Virus record (IMG/VR): IMGVR_UViG_3300008111_000077 | Span: 1 to 60,581 of that record | Length of the DNA stretch: 60,581 nucleotides | DNA from: a virus | Strand: one strand, 5' to 3' | In this document: positions 38,034 through 46,286 of the stretch, piece by piece | How positions within the stretch are numbered: the stretch's first letter is position 1 | Layout of the letters: each line of letters begins with the position of its first letter | Translations under genes and position numbers: made by a program | The notes under the pieces: model-generated | Database searches by the model: none | Told to the model about the DNA's origin: nothing | The model's input: the letters and a program-made list of their open reading frames with translations, nothing else

Positions 38034-38558
38034 ATGAACTACTTACTTTTTGTATATTATAATTCTGAAGTAGAAAATTCAGAAGAAAAAACACAAGAAA
38101 TCGGAACACAACTTGCAGAACATATGACTAGTGGTCAGGTTAAATTTATGTATGGAGATCGACATGCAATCTTCCATTTTGGATGTAAAAGTGATTTTAA
38201 AGATGTTGCTGATGTAGTATTCTTTATTTCCGAAGAAATACCGGGATTTGAATATCTTTTAACAAAAAAAGGTAGAGACCACAGTTCAAACTTTGATGAA
38301 GACAACCTTGAGCACTTAATGTCGTTAAAGAACACCACACCGAAGAAACATAAACCAGCGGCACCAAAATTAAGAACAAAAAATCTTGGTGATGGTGAAA
38401 CGTTTTTGGATATTGCAGATCTTATTTTAAATCTAAAAAGAAAAGAAGTTTGTAATATGACTTTGGACGAACTATTAGATAAAATTAGTACTCAAGGTAT
38501 GAATTCATTATCTGAAGTTGAAAAACAAAAGTTAGACGAATACTCAAAATCACTTTAA
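38034..38558 (+). CDS. Unknown protein with Bacteroidetes-type C-terminal helix motif
   Basis: 174 residues. The N-terminal about 85 residues form an alpha/beta domain (LLFVYYNSEVENSE, YGDRHAIFHFGC). A basic linker (KKHKPAAPKLRTK) follows. The C-terminal segment LDELLDKISTQGMNSLSEVE resembles the short helical tail (LDKI-x3-G-x2-SL) attached to several Bacteroidetes proteins. It shares a promoter and a 9-base gap with the sigma factor, suggesting a regulatory link, but function is unknown. Confidence 0.6.
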   Translation: MNYLLFVYYNSEVENSEEKTQEIGTQLAEHMTSGQVKFMYGDRHAIFHFGCKSDFKDVADVVFFISEEIPGFEYLLTKKGRDHSSNFDEDNLEHLMSLKNTTPKKHKPAAPKLRTKNLGDGETFLDIADLILNLKRKEVCNMTLDELLDKISTQGMNSLSEVEKQKLDEYSKSL

Positions 38559-38567
38559 CAAACATAT

Positions 38568-39368
38568 ATGAAAGACAAAAACACAGGGGCACCTATCAAT
38601 CAGGATGAGATTTATCACTACCTTAAAGATATTAGAAAAATTAAGGTAATGACTGCAGAACGCGAACGTCATTTAGCCACACGAATGAAGTCGAATGATC
38701 TTACCTTGATTGAAAAACAACAAATTGAGGAAGAACTTTTAACAGGAAACCTACGTTTTGTAATAACAGTTGCAAAACAATATCAAAATCAAGGTTTAGA
38801 TTTGTCAGATCTTATTGCAGAAGGTAATTTTGGTTTGATGAAAGCAATCAAGAACTTTGATTGGAATAAAGACTTACGTTTTATATCTTATGCTGTTTGG
38901 TGGGTTAAACAATCCATAATCCAATCTTTGAACGATAATTCGAGAACGATCCGTCTACCGGTAAACGTTGTCCAAGACTTACAAAAGGCTAAAAAGGAAT
39001 TAGAGCAAACAGGAAAAAAACTTGACGACAAGTTCCAAACTTTACCATCTATCATAGATTTGGATATGAATATCAATGAAGACGGTGATACTTTGATTGA
39101 TATGATTGAGAATAAAGACGCTGTAGCACCTGACGCTAGTTTTCACACAAAAGACATATTAAAAGATAAGTTAATGAGACTTTTAGATGTTTTGGATGAA
39201 AGAGAAAAAGTCATTGTAGGTGATTACTTTGGTTTAACAGGAACACCAAGAACATTGGAAGATATTGGATCTGACTTTGGTTTAACAAAAGAACGTGTTC
39301 GTCAAATTAAAGAAAAAGCTCTTCGTAGACTTAGAAATGATTCTTCCGAATTATTTGATTATTTATAG
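38568..39368 (+). CDS. Sigma-70 family factor, Bacteroidetes RpoD-like
   Basis: 266 residues. Region 1.2 is YHYLKDIRKIKVMTAERERH. Region 2 is full: NLRFVITVAKQYQNQGLDL, DLIAEGNFGLMKAI, then the -10-reading FISYAVWWVKQSIIQSL. Region 3 is shortened. Region 4 has the helix-turn-helix TLEDIGSDFGLTKERVRQIK. It is clearly of the primary-sigma type found in Bacteroidetes, unlike the divergent T4 gp55. It would redirect host RNA polymerase, possibly to the TATTTAT class of promoters. A structured RNA follows its stop directly. Confidence 0.9.
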   Translation: MKDKNTGAPINQDEIYHYLKDIRKIKVMTAERERHLATRMKSNDLTLIEKQQIEEELLTGNLRFVITVAKQYQNQGLDLSDLIAEGNFGLMKAIKNFDWNKDLRFISYAVWWVKQSIIQSLNDNSRTIRLPVNVVQDLQKAKKELEQTGKKLDDKFQTLPSIIDLDMNINEDGDTLIDMIENKDAVAPDASFHTKDILKDKLMRLLDVLDEREKVIVGDYFGLTGTPRTLEDIGSDFGLTKERVRQIKEKALRRLRNDSSELFDYL

Positions 39369-39498
39369 AATGGGTTGAACCGAGATTACCCATACAACTC
39401 GGCAGAAGGTGCCTGAAGTCACCAGGGTGAAACTCCCCAATTCTATCTATACGGTAGAATGAAATTACACTCCCCCACTGGTACCGGTGGGGGTTTTA
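39369..39498 (+). ncRNA. Structured RNA candidate with H-type pseudoknot
   Basis: No ORF. Complementary segments interleave: ATGGGT (39370-39375) with ACCCAT (39388-39393), and CCGAG (39380-39384) with CTCGG (39398-39402). These form either an H-type pseudoknot or a pair of exclusive hairpins. Then come GGTG/CACC (39408-39423), a GGG/CCC hairpin near 39425-39437, ATTCTAT/GTAGAAT (39440-39460), and a terminator. It begins right after the sigma-factor stop, so it could be a 3'UTR-derived RNA or a control element. No known riboswitch is matched. Confidence 0.55.
39472..39498 (+). terminator. Strong intrinsic terminator
   Basis: CCCCCAC/GTGGGGG stem with further pairing inside, followed by TTTTATTGTTTTAT. 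It ends the sigma-factor/RNA transcript and isolates it from the lysis operon. Confidence 0.93.
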
Positions 39499-39542
39499 TT
39501 GTTTTATAGGGTTTATAATTATCAATCATTTGATTATTTTGA

Positions 39543-39549
39543 TATTTAT
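39543..39549 (+). promoter_or_regulatory. TATTTAT late-promoter-like motif before the lysis operon
   Basis: TATTTAT ends 17 bases before the ATG at 39567 and is the only such motif between the strong terminator and the lysis genes. Confidence 0.45.
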
Positions 39550-39566
39550 CAAATAAAACAAATTAA

Positions 39567-40790
39567 ATGAATAAAAAATTTTTACCCTGGTTTTTATTGT
39601 TTTGTGCTTTAGGATTGTCAGGGACTGCCGCTTATTATAGTGTTATAGGTTTATCAATAATTTTCTCAGCTGTTGCAATTCCTGTTATTATAATGGGATC
39701 GTTTTTAGAAATATCTAAACTTGCAATTGCAACCTATCTACACGACAAATGGAAAGAAACTTACGGAGTTTTGAAGATCTATCTTACAATGGCCCTTGTA
39801 GTTCTTTCAATTCTAACTTCTGTTGGTATCTACGGGTTACTTTCAACAGGATTCCAAAAAAATATTGCGGGTCTTGAAATTAACAATAAAGTAATTGAAA
39901 ATATTGAAGTTAAAAAAACTCGATTCGAAGAAATCAAAACTGACTATCAAAAAGAGAAAAGTGTTTTGGACAAAGATATCACCAATTTAAGAAACGCCCT
40001 CTCAACTAACACAACTACCCAATCAATAGATAGAACGACGGGACAGGTCATTACAAGAGCAAATGGAGGTAATAGAAAGGCTTTTGAGACTCAGTTAAAA
40101 GTTGCTCAAGAGAATAGAGATGGAATATCAAAGAAAATTGAATCCCTTAATGATAGTATTACTAGATTAGATTTAGAAATATTAGATCTTGCTTCCACAG
40201 AAATTGAATCAGGTGAGTTAGGTGCAATCAAGTATTTAAGTGAGATTACAGGTTGGGATGTTAAAAAAACTGCTAACTTTTTTATTCTAACTCTGATATT
40301 TGTGTTTGATCCTTTAGCAATTGCTTTAGTTATTTCTACAAACCAAGCATTTAAAATTTATAGAAGAAAAGATGAGGAAGAAGATAAAGTTGAAGATGAG
40401 TATCCTTTTTATGATGAGGTAGAAATACCTGAAAGTTATTTTGCAAATCATACCCCCCAAGTCACCCCCCAAGTCACCCCCCAAGTCGAACCTGAAATTG
40501 TTGAAAGAATTGTTGAAGTTCCTGTTGAAATTATTAAGGAAGTTGAAAAAATTGTTGAGGTTCCTGTGGAAGTTGTAAGAGAGGTTCCTGTTGATAGATT
40601 GGTTGAGGTTGTAAGAGAAGTTCCTGTTGAAGTGGTAAAAGAAATTGAGGTTCCTGTCGAGGTCCCCTTCAAATATTACGTAAACGATAATGGTCAAATA
40701 TTTGATGATCAGGGAAATGAAGTTGAAGAAAGATTGTTTAATAAAAAGTTAGAAGAGATTGAGAAGAGGGTTTTAAAATATCAAAAATAA
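39567..40790 (+). CDS. Membrane protein with coiled coil and VEVP repeats
   Basis: 407 residues. Three N-terminal membrane helices (about 5-25, 30-55, 68-92) are followed by a coiled coil (about 95-220), a fourth helix (about 232-258), then a polar tail. The tail contains three TPQV units encoded by 12-base DNA repeats (40452-40486), then VEVPVEIIKEVEKIVEVPVE-type repeats (about 310-370). It precedes the amidase, so it may help membrane permeabilisation or superinfection exclusion; both are guesses. Confidence 0.65.
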   Translation: MNKKFLPWFLLFCALGLSGTAAYYSVIGLSIIFSAVAIPVIIMGSFLEISKLAIATYLHDKWKETYGVLKIYLTMALVVLSILTSVGIYGLLSTGFQKNIAGLEINNKVIENIEVKKTRFEEIKTDYQKEKSVLDKDITNLRNALSTNTTTQSIDRTTGQVITRANGGNRKAFETQLKVAQENRDGISKKIESLNDSITRLDLEILDLASTEIESGELGAIKYLSEITGWDVKKTANFFILTLIFVFDPLAIALVISTNQAFKIYRRKDEEEDKVEDEYPFYDEVEIPESYFANHTPQVTPQVTPQVEPEIVERIVEVPVEIIKEVEKIVEVPVEVVREVPVDRLVEVVREVPVEVVKEIEVPVEVPFKYYVNDNGQIFDDQGNEVEERLFNKKLEEIEKRVLKYQK

Positions 40791-40793
40791 TAT

Positions 40794-41387
40794 ATGGAAA
40801 TAATTGAAAATTTAATCCAAACAAACTTTAAAAAAGAAGACAAAAAAAATCAAATAGTTCTTTGTCACACATCAAGAACACTTTTTGATTATATGGTCTC
40901 AATAAAATTTAGATTTGGTGGAAAACCTATCAGATTACCTCATTACATTATTAGTAGAGACGGTAGGATTTTGCAGTTATTAGATGAAGAATTAAATGGT
41001 TATTTTACTAATAATGATCGAATAAATTCCAAATCAATTGTGGTTTGTTTGGAAAACTTAGGATGGTTAGAAAAAGAACCTTTAAAACACCATCACATTA
41101 ATTGGATTGGTAATATTTATAAAGAGAAAGTTTTTGATCGTAAGTGGAGAGATTATTTTTTTTGGCACCCATACACCGACATACAAGTTGAAAAAACTGC
41201 AGAGTTGTGTTTAGAGTTGACAAAAAAACATAAAATTGAAAAAAACTTTATTGGACACAACACAAAGGTAAAAGGTGTTGAGTCTTTTATGGGTATCATT
41301 ACGAGATCAAACTTTGATGAATTTGCAACGGATCTAAGTCCGGCATTTGATTTTGAAAAATTTAATAAATTGTTGAATGATGAGTAA
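40794..41387 (+). CDS. N-acetylmuramoyl-L-alanine amidase (endolysin)
   Basis: 197 residues resembling amidase_2/PGRP-type endolysins that cut the stem peptide from muramic acid. Zinc-ligand positions look present: His in VLCHTSRT, His in HYIISRDGRILQLL (the usual H-Y-x-I-x-x-D-G signature), and His in FIGHNTKVKG. A VVCLENLGWL segment matches the active-site region. No signal peptide, so release would need a holin. It is followed by spanin-like genes, giving a lysis cassette. Confidence 0.85.
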   Translation: MEIIENLIQTNFKKEDKKNQIVLCHTSRTLFDYMVSIKFRFGGKPIRLPHYIISRDGRILQLLDEELNGYFTNNDRINSKSIVVCLENLGWLEKEPLKHHHINWIGNIYKEKVFDRKWRDYFFWHPYTDIQVEKTAELCLELTKKHKIEKNFIGHNTKVKGVESFMGIITRSNFDEFATDLSPAFDFEKFNKLLNDE

Positions 41388-41970
41388 CTACGATGAAATA
41401 AAAAATTTGATTAGAGCATCAAGAAATGCCTTTAATACAAATTTAAATGAAGATGCCCAACGTATTAAAAAACAGTATGGGTTATTAACAGAACAACCTG
41501 TTGAGAAGGAAGAAGAAGTTGTTAAAGATGAAAACCAATCTTTCCAAAAAGAAAAAAAGGATTCTGATGAAATCGGAACTCAAAGAGATAAACAAAAGGC
41601 TTTTAGAATATTGGCCAATATTATCGTTCTTCATGGAAAAACTAAGGCCGATCTACAATTGACTACAGATGAAAAAAACGCATTTACCTCAAGTGTTGAT
41701 GAGTTTAGAACTGATGTTGCCGAATTAGTTGAATTTGGCAGACTTAATGTTTTCCCAAGTAACGTTGAATGGTCGGGTAAAATTTTAGAAAATGATATTG
41801 AATTTTTCTATACAATAAACGAACCAAATGGTATCTACATTAATGGTCAAATGATAAAAATAGATCAAGATTATTTGGAAACAATTAATAAGTTACAAGC
41901 TTATTATGAGAAATTTAAAAATAAATGGAGTAAAATTGTCGCAACAAGACAAGAAGATGTTGAAAAATGA
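41377..41970 (+). CDS. Unknown protein with possible leader peptide
   Basis: 197 residues; ATGs at 41377 and 41380 are both possible, and it overlaps the amidase gene by 11 bases. The N-terminus (NLIRASRNAFNTNLNEDAQR, then YGLLTEQPVEKE) has an LTE tripeptide at about residue 38 and a charged linker to about 70. The rest is a compact alpha/beta-type domain. No family is recognised. It lies in the lysis operon but could be a virion protein. Confidence 0.6.
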   Translation: MMSNYDEIKNLIRASRNAFNTNLNEDAQRIKKQYGLLTEQPVEKEEEVVKDENQSFQKEKKDSDEIGTQRDKQKAFRILANIIVLHGKTKADLQLTTDEKNAFTSSVDEFRTDVAELVEFGRLNVFPSNVEWSGKILENDIEFFYTINEPNGIYINGQMIKIDQDYLETINKLQAYYEKFKNKWSKIVATRQEDVEK

Positions 41971-42320
41971 AAGAGTTCTTAATTAAAAATTGGAAAAATA
42001 TTGTTCTTGGTTTATTGGGGGTGATTTTTGTTTATTTGTTGGTTCGAGTTTTTACACCAACTCCTGATATGTCAGAACTTAACAAATATAAGTTAGAACA
42101 AATAGACAAACACATCAACGAGATGAAAAACCTCCAAAAAAGTTTGAGTGACTCAATACAATCTTACCAACACAAAATTGATGAGATTGACGATAAAATT
42201 TCACATATAAAAATTGAGAAAAAAGAGGTAAATAATTTTTACACTCAAAAAAGAGAAGAGATAAAAAACGCAGACAAGAAACAAATTGATAGTCTGTTAA
42301 GAAGTAGATATAATTTTTAA
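41967..42320 (+). CDS. Putative inner-membrane spanin (Rz-like)
   Basis: 117 residues: one N-terminal membrane helix (IVLGLLGVIFVYLLVRVF, about 12-29) with a short cytoplasmic start, followed by a long periplasmic coiled coil to the C-terminus. This is the architecture of inner-membrane spanins, which with an outer partner fuse the envelope during lysis. It overlaps the previous gene by ATGA and precedes a signal-peptide coiled-coil protein. Call from architecture and context only. Confidence 0.55.
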   Translation: MKEFLIKNWKNIVLGLLGVIFVYLLVRVFTPTPDMSELNKYKLEQIDKHINEMKNLQKSLSDSIQSYQHKIDEIDDKISHIKIEKKEVNNFYTQKREEIKNADKKQIDSLLRSRYNF

Positions 42321-42321
42321 C

Positions 42322-42738
42322 ATGAAAAAACTAATATTTTTAATTTCATTTGTGTTTGTTAGTTTCATATCCGAAGCACAAGTAAAAAAACCTGTCGACA
42401 CAACCCAAATGTGTATTCCTTACGATGTAGCACAAAAAATGTTATTAGAACTTAATGATTACGACAGATTGAAAGAATTATCAAAACTAGATAAAAAAGA
42501 AATCACCGAACTTAATAATAAAATAAATCTTTTAGAAAAAACAAATAATACTTGGCAAGTTAAAGATTCTTTAAGTGGTCAGATAATTTTACAAACAGAA
42601 GAAAAGGTAAAAATTTATAAAGAAGAAAATGAGAATTTAAACAAAGAATTGAAGAGACTTAAAACAAAAAATACACTATTTAATATTATATCAGGAGCTA
42701 TTATTGCTCCATTAACATATATCGCAGTTTTTAAATAA
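42322..42738 (+). CDS. Secreted coiled-coil protein, spanin partner candidate
   Basis: 138 residues. A clear signal peptide MKKLIFLISFVFVSFISEAQ, ending like Bacteroidetes secreted proteins (SEAQ), precedes a coiled coil (about 45-112) and a C-terminal hydrophobic helix (NIISGAIIAPLTYIAVF). No lipobox Cys follows the signal, so it is not a classical outer-membrane spanin lipoprotein. With the preceding Rz-like gene it may form the envelope-disrupting step, or it may be a holin-associated protein. Confidence 0.5.
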   Translation: MKKLIFLISFVFVSFISEAQVKKPVDTTQMCIPYDVAQKMLLELNDYDRLKELSKLDKKEITELNNKINLLEKTNNTWQVKDSLSGQIILQTEEKVKIYKEENENLNKELKRLKTKNTLFNIISGAIIAPLTYIAVFK

Positions 42739-42983
42739 TGGCCCTTACATCCTCAGATAAAAAAGAAATTGAAGTAATGATTAGAAAAGAGATCAAAGAT
42801 TTCTTCAATTCTAACACTGCTAAACAATTTGAGGATAAGTTGATTGATAAAATCTCCAAAGAAATGCAAAAAGGAGGTCTTAAAAAAGACGTTAAAGAAA
42901 TCGTCATAAAATCATTCCAAGAATACTTTCAGACCATGTATCAGCAAAGATATTATTGGGAGTCAAAATTTAGAAGTGTGTGA
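42738..42983 (+). CDS. Small conserved-looking helical protein
   Basis: 81 residues, TAATG-coupled. It begins MALTSSDKKEIEVMIRKEIK and ends QTMYQQRYYWESKFRSV, a largely helical, charged chain with an aromatic tail. Proteins of this size and tail occur next to head or tail genes in T4-like marine phages, from general memory rather than a search. It overlaps the next gene by 4 bases. Confidence 0.6.
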   Translation: MALTSSDKKEIEVMIRKEIKDFFNSNTAKQFEDKLIDKISKEMQKGGLKKDVKEIVIKSFQEYFQTMYQQRYYWESKFRSV

Positions 42984-43753
42984 TGGAAGATATTTTTAAC
43001 AAAATAAAGGAAAAGGTTAGTTATGGATTGGCAGATAATGCTGATGCAAAATATGATACATTGAAAGCATTAAACAAAGCTTCATCAGAATTATCTGAAG
43101 AAAAACATTTTACCGATTTTTTGAAAGATAAAGAAGACTTGATGAAAGTTTATTTGTTGGTTAAAAACAAAAAATTGTCAAACAATCAAATAAAGAAAAA
43201 AATAAAAGAATATTTGAAAGATCCTGAGGAAATAACAAAATTCCTTGAATCGGTTTTAAATTCCAACAAGTCAAAAAAGAAAGAAGAATCTAAAGAGGCG
43301 ATGGGAGCGGCATCCGCTGGTGGATACTCAATGCCATTATTCTCAACGACTAAAGGTGATATAGTTAAAGGTGTTAAGACTGTCAGAGAACAAGCCGAAT
43401 ATGACTTAAGTATTGAGGATGGTGATGGAGAAGTAACGAAAGCCGAAACAAAAGAAGCAACAAGTGTATCATCAAGTGGACAATATAATCAACCCTCAAT
43501 TTGGGCAAAATCCATGAAGAAAAAAGATTTCAGAGGATATTCTAAGTCACAAATTCCTGGAGGAAAGTTTGTCCAAGTTAAGAAAAAATGTAAAAAATTC
43601 CCTTATTGTAATCAGGGGGATATAAAGGCATTGAAAATATTCGAAAACGAATCAGTGCAGAACGCAATAGACAGTGTCTCGAGTAGCTACGGGATTGATA
43701 AAAACTATATTTCAGAAATTGTCTTTCAGGAAATCAGACAAAGACAAAAGTAA
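42980..43753 (+). CDS. Putative virion protein (257 aa)
   Basis: 257 residues. A helical, charged N-terminal half to about 105 is followed by low-complexity segments KEAMGAASAGGYSMPLF and KEATSVSSSGQYNQPSIWAK, a Ser/Gly/Tyr/Pro pattern common in T4-like phage structural proteins. Then come a Cys pair (KKCKKFPYCNQGD) and a helical end (NYISEIVFQEIRQRQK). Likely a structural or internal protein; not identified further. It is last in the lysis-proximal operon. Confidence 0.55.
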   Translation: MMEDIFNKIKEKVSYGLADNADAKYDTLKALNKASSELSEEKHFTDFLKDKEDLMKVYLLVKNKKLSNNQIKKKIKEYLKDPEEITKFLESVLNSNKSKKKEESKEAMGAASAGGYSMPLFSTTKGDIVKGVKTVREQAEYDLSIEDGDGEVTKAETKEATSVSSSGQYNQPSIWAKSMKKKDFRGYSKSQIPGGKFVQVKKKCKKFPYCNQGDIKALKIFENESVQNAIDSVSSSYGIDKNYISEIVFQEIRQRQK

Positions 43754-43756
43754 AGA

Positions 43757-43763
43757 TATTTAT
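43757..43763 (+). promoter_or_regulatory. TATTTAT late-promoter-like motif
   Basis: TATTTAT begins 4 bases after the preceding stop and ends 14 bases before the ATG at 43778. Confidence 0.45.
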
Positions 43764-43777
43764 AAAGAAAAATAATT

Positions 43778-45337
43778 ATGAACACAAGACAATATATTAA
43801 CTCAAGATTTGAAAAAATTATATCAGAAAACATTAATGAGAAAGCAGATGCTATCTTACAAAGATTGAATTATGATGAGGAGGCACCATTCAATCCTGCT
43901 GGTAAATCATTTGACTATGTACAAGAAGGTATGAAAGAAACTTGTGAACAATGTGGGTCTGAAATGAATGAAGGTGAATGTTCAGAATGTGGTTACCAAA
44001 ATGAAGAGATTATGGAACTTGGCGGCATGGATGACGGACACCCGAAATATGGAAAGATGAATTTTTCAAAACTTTCAAGAAAAGAAATTGAAAAAATTAT
44101 GAAAGATATGGACAATATGGAAGATGACGATGAAGAAGAATTCGTAGATTATGATGATATAGATTATGGTGATATGGATGATGATGAAGAAGAATATTAT
44201 CCTGAACTGAGAATACCTCATGACATGCCATCATACAAAACTAAATATAGACATAGTGATGATGAAGACGATGAATGGGAAGAAGTAGATTTAGACACAG
44301 AAACTGATTGGGATCAATTAGAAGAAGATGAATGTACTGAGTGTGGTGATATGTATGAAATTGAACTTGATGAAAAATTATATGGAAACCAAACAAAACT
44401 TGACAAAAACAAAAACGGTAGAATAGATAGAGAGGATTTCAAAATGTTAAGAAAACAACAAGATGAGGAAGAAACTCTTTACGAAGTTGAATTTGAAAAA
44501 GATGAGTTTAAAGAAGAAAGTAAACCTGACTTTTTAGATTTAGACAAAGATGGTAATAAAAAAGAATCTATGAAGTCTGCAGCTAAAAGTAAAAAAATGA
44601 AAGGAAAGGTTACTGAGTCTTTAATTTTTACTGAAAATGAGTTGATTTCACTTATTGAAAAAACAGTAAATGAAGAAAAAAAATTCAAAATGAGCGAGCC
44701 TAAAGGTTATCAAGAGTACGAAAAAGCACACAGAAAAGATAAGAAAGAAAATGAAGATTATTTAAAGATGGTTGCTAAAAAAATGACTGATTACTTGAAA
44801 GGTATGTCTGACAAAGAGTCTAAATACGAAATGAAAGAAACACAAAAATTCCCAACTGAAAATGGTGGTAAAAGAAAAAAATATACTCCATCTGAAGCTG
44901 TTGATGAATACATTGATGCATTCTCTTATCCTGGACAAACTAATTTAGTTTATGATGAGATCAAACCTAATGATGAAAGAATTGAAAAATATCTGAAAGG
45001 TGACAGTACTACAGGAAATGCACAAGTTGATAAAGACGGAAAGGCTTTAGGTAATGTTGTACCAAGTGAAGTTGGTGAGAAATTCTTCAAAAACTATAAA
45101 GATAATCTTTATGGTCAAGAACAACAACAGGCTTCTTATAAGAGACAAACCCAACCTGTTGATCAGGCTGGTGAGGTAACTGAAAGAGGTTCTTTAAAAT
45201 CTAAGAAAGGTAAAAAAACCGCACAAAGTGTTTTGAATAAAGTTGAGGAATCTGTTAATCAAAAAGAAAAACAAAAATTAACAGAAGAATTCCAAAGAAT
45301 TCAAAATCTAATGGGCTATAACCAAAAGACTCAATAA
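43778..45337 (+). CDS. Acidic scaffold-like protein with zinc ribbon and EF-hand-like loops
   Basis: 519 residues. Leader-like N-terminus (RQYINSRFEKIISENINEKA); zinc ribbon CEQCGSEMNEGECSECG (about 56-72); a very acidic segment (about 105-185) sharing 141 identical DNA bases with the 54910 gene; CTEC (about 187); EF-hand-like KLDKNKNGRIDREDF (about 207-221) and FLDLDKDGNKKE (about 250). The C-terminal half is Lys/Glu-rich and ends KLTEEFQRIQNLMGYN. Ca-loop proteins like this are found among prohead-core components in T4-like phages, so a scaffold or internal-head role is a reasonable inference. Confidence 0.6.
   Translation: MNTRQYINSRFEKIISENINEKADAILQRLNYDEEAPFNPAGKSFDYVQEGMKETCEQCGSEMNEGECSECGYQNEEIMELGGMDDGHPKYGKMNFSKLSRKEIEKIMKDMDNMEDDDEEEFVDYDDIDYGDMDDDEEEYYPELRIPHDMPSYKTKYRHSDDEDDEWEEVDLDTETDWDQLEEDECTECGDMYEIELDEKLYGNQTKLDKNKNGRIDREDFKMLRKQQDEEETLYEVEFEKDEFKEESKPDFLDLDKDGNKKESMKSAAKSKKMKGKVTESLIFTENELISLIEKTVNEEKKFKMSEPKGYQEYEKAHRKDKKENEDYLKMVAKKMTDYLKGMSDKESKYEMKETQKFPTENGGKRKKYTPSEAVDEYIDAFSYPGQTNLVYDEIKPNDERIEKYLKGDSTTGNAQVDKDGKALGNVVPSEVGEKFFKNYKDNLYGQEQQQASYKRQTQPVDQAGEVTERGSLKSKKGKKTAQSVLNKVEESVNQKEKQKLTEEFQRIQNLMGYNQKTQ
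44125..44265 (+). repeat. Duplicated acidic coding segment, copy A (141 bp)
   Basis: Identical base for base to 54999-55151, apart from a 12-base expansion (GATGATATGGAT) in that copy. It encodes EEEFVDYDDIDYGDMDD and PELRIPHDMPSYKTKYRHSD. Identity at third codon positions points to recent duplication or gene conversion. Confidence 0.92.
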
Positions 45338-45384
45338 TTTACATTACTTAGTCTTATCCTATAATTTTTTCATAGTTTTTTACT

Positions 45385-45852
45385 ATGGATAATTTTCTAA
45401 ATTACATTACAAAAAATCTTGACCCTGAAGAGGTGGACATCTGGTTCAGGGTCAATAATATAATTCCTGAAAAAATGGAATTGTATTATGACCTGTCTTA
45501 TAGTCTATTCTTGTTAATCAAAAATACATATCTTGGAGATGAATCTGATAATGGTGAAACCACAGTAAAGATGAATGACACCGACAACAAAAAACACTTC
45601 AACTGGTGTTGGAAAAAAATCATAGATAACTTTGAAAGAGAAAGTATTTCATTTGACATGGAAGGAGATCACTACGAGTATTTTTTTACACTATTCAATG
45701 AGATATATTACAGACAAAGCAAAGAAGCAATTAGAAATTCAATAGATGTATTTTTCAATGATCTTTTCAATAGAGAAAAGGCATTCACACAAGTCGATCT
45801 TGATTTAATCTTTAATATATACAAAACACTAGATAAAAATCTTAAGGTTTAA
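45385..45852 (+). CDS. Unknown protein (155 aa)
   Basis: 155 residues, mostly helical and acidic, with many aromatic residues (HFNWCWKKIIDNFE; DHYEYFFTLFNEIYYR). No signal or membrane segment. The start follows TATAATTTTTTCATAG without the late motif. It has a 63-base gap to the H1-like gene. Not recognised. Confidence 0.55.
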   Translation: MDNFLNYITKNLDPEEVDIWFRVNNIIPEKMELYYDLSYSLFLLIKNTYLGDESDNGETTVKMNDTDNKKHFNWCWKKIIDNFERESISFDMEGDHYEYFFTLFNEIYYRQSKEAIRNSIDVFFNDLFNREKAFTQVDLDLIFNIYKTLDKNLKV

Positions 45853-45915
45853 ACTTTACAATAGTTTATTTAGAACCTAATTTATGTGTAATAAACAATA
45901 ATTTTTTAATTTCAA

Positions 45916-46086
45916 ATGGAAACTTTAGAAAAAATTAAAGAGCTTACTGAGCAACTAAGTGTTGACGTTAACAAATTCTTTAGCGGAAACAAAAGTGCTG
46001 GTACAAGAGCTAGAAAAACCTCACAAGATTTAAAGGCACTTTTACAACAATTAAGAGGTGAAATTTTAGAGGAGAAAAAAAAGTAA
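45916..46086 (+). CDS. Histone H1-like (Hc1-type) DNA-binding protein, 56 aa
   Basis: A 56-residue gene: METLEKIKELTEQLSVDVNK followed by FFSGNKSAGTRARKTSQDLK and ALLQQLRGEILEEKKK. The KFF-x-GNK-x-AGTRxRK-x-x-x-DLK pattern is the signature of the short Bacteroidetes Hc1/histone-H1-like proteins, which are basic and bind DNA. In the phage it could condense DNA or affect transcription. It ends 1 base before the next ATG. Recognised from the family pattern, not by search. Confidence 0.8.
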   Translation: METLEKIKELTEQLSVDVNKFFSGNKSAGTRARKTSQDLKALLQQLRGEILEEKKK

Positions 46087-46087
46087 T

Positions 46088-46282
46088 ATGAGGGAATTGG
46101 ATATTTTGTGTCTTTTTATTTTTGTATTATCAATAATATTTGTTACTAATCAAATATTTAAGATTTCTGCTGAAATATTAAGTGAAAATCCTCAGAAGAT
46201 AATTTATCGAGGATTTGAAAAAATATCCAATTACTTCTTTGTATCCTACTTAATAACTTATATTTTAATCAAATTTTTTTAA
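46088..46282 (+). CDS. Small two-helix membrane protein
   Basis: 64 residues: hydrophobic helix ILCLFIFVLSIIFVT at the N-terminus, a polar middle, and a second helix FFVSYLITYILIKFF at the end. The shape would fit a holin or antiholin, but it is not in the lysis cassette and the call is only by shape. It lies directly after the H1-like gene. Confidence 0.55.
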   Translation: MRELDILCLFIFVLSIIFVTNQIFKISAEILSENPQKIIYRGFEKISNYFFVSYLITYILIKFF

Positions 46283-46286
46283 AAAA

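Noticed and set aside
39400-39440. GGTGAAACTCC, reminiscent of a cobalamin riboswitch box
   Set aside because: The other conserved cobalamin elements are missing, the element is downstream of the sigma gene and close to a terminator, and no cobalamin gene is near. It is treated as an unassigned structured RNA.
40326-40697. Two minus-strand frames over the VEVP repeats
   Set aside because: They are Asn/Phe- and Thr/Ser-rich shadows of the repeat-coding DNA of the 39567 gene.
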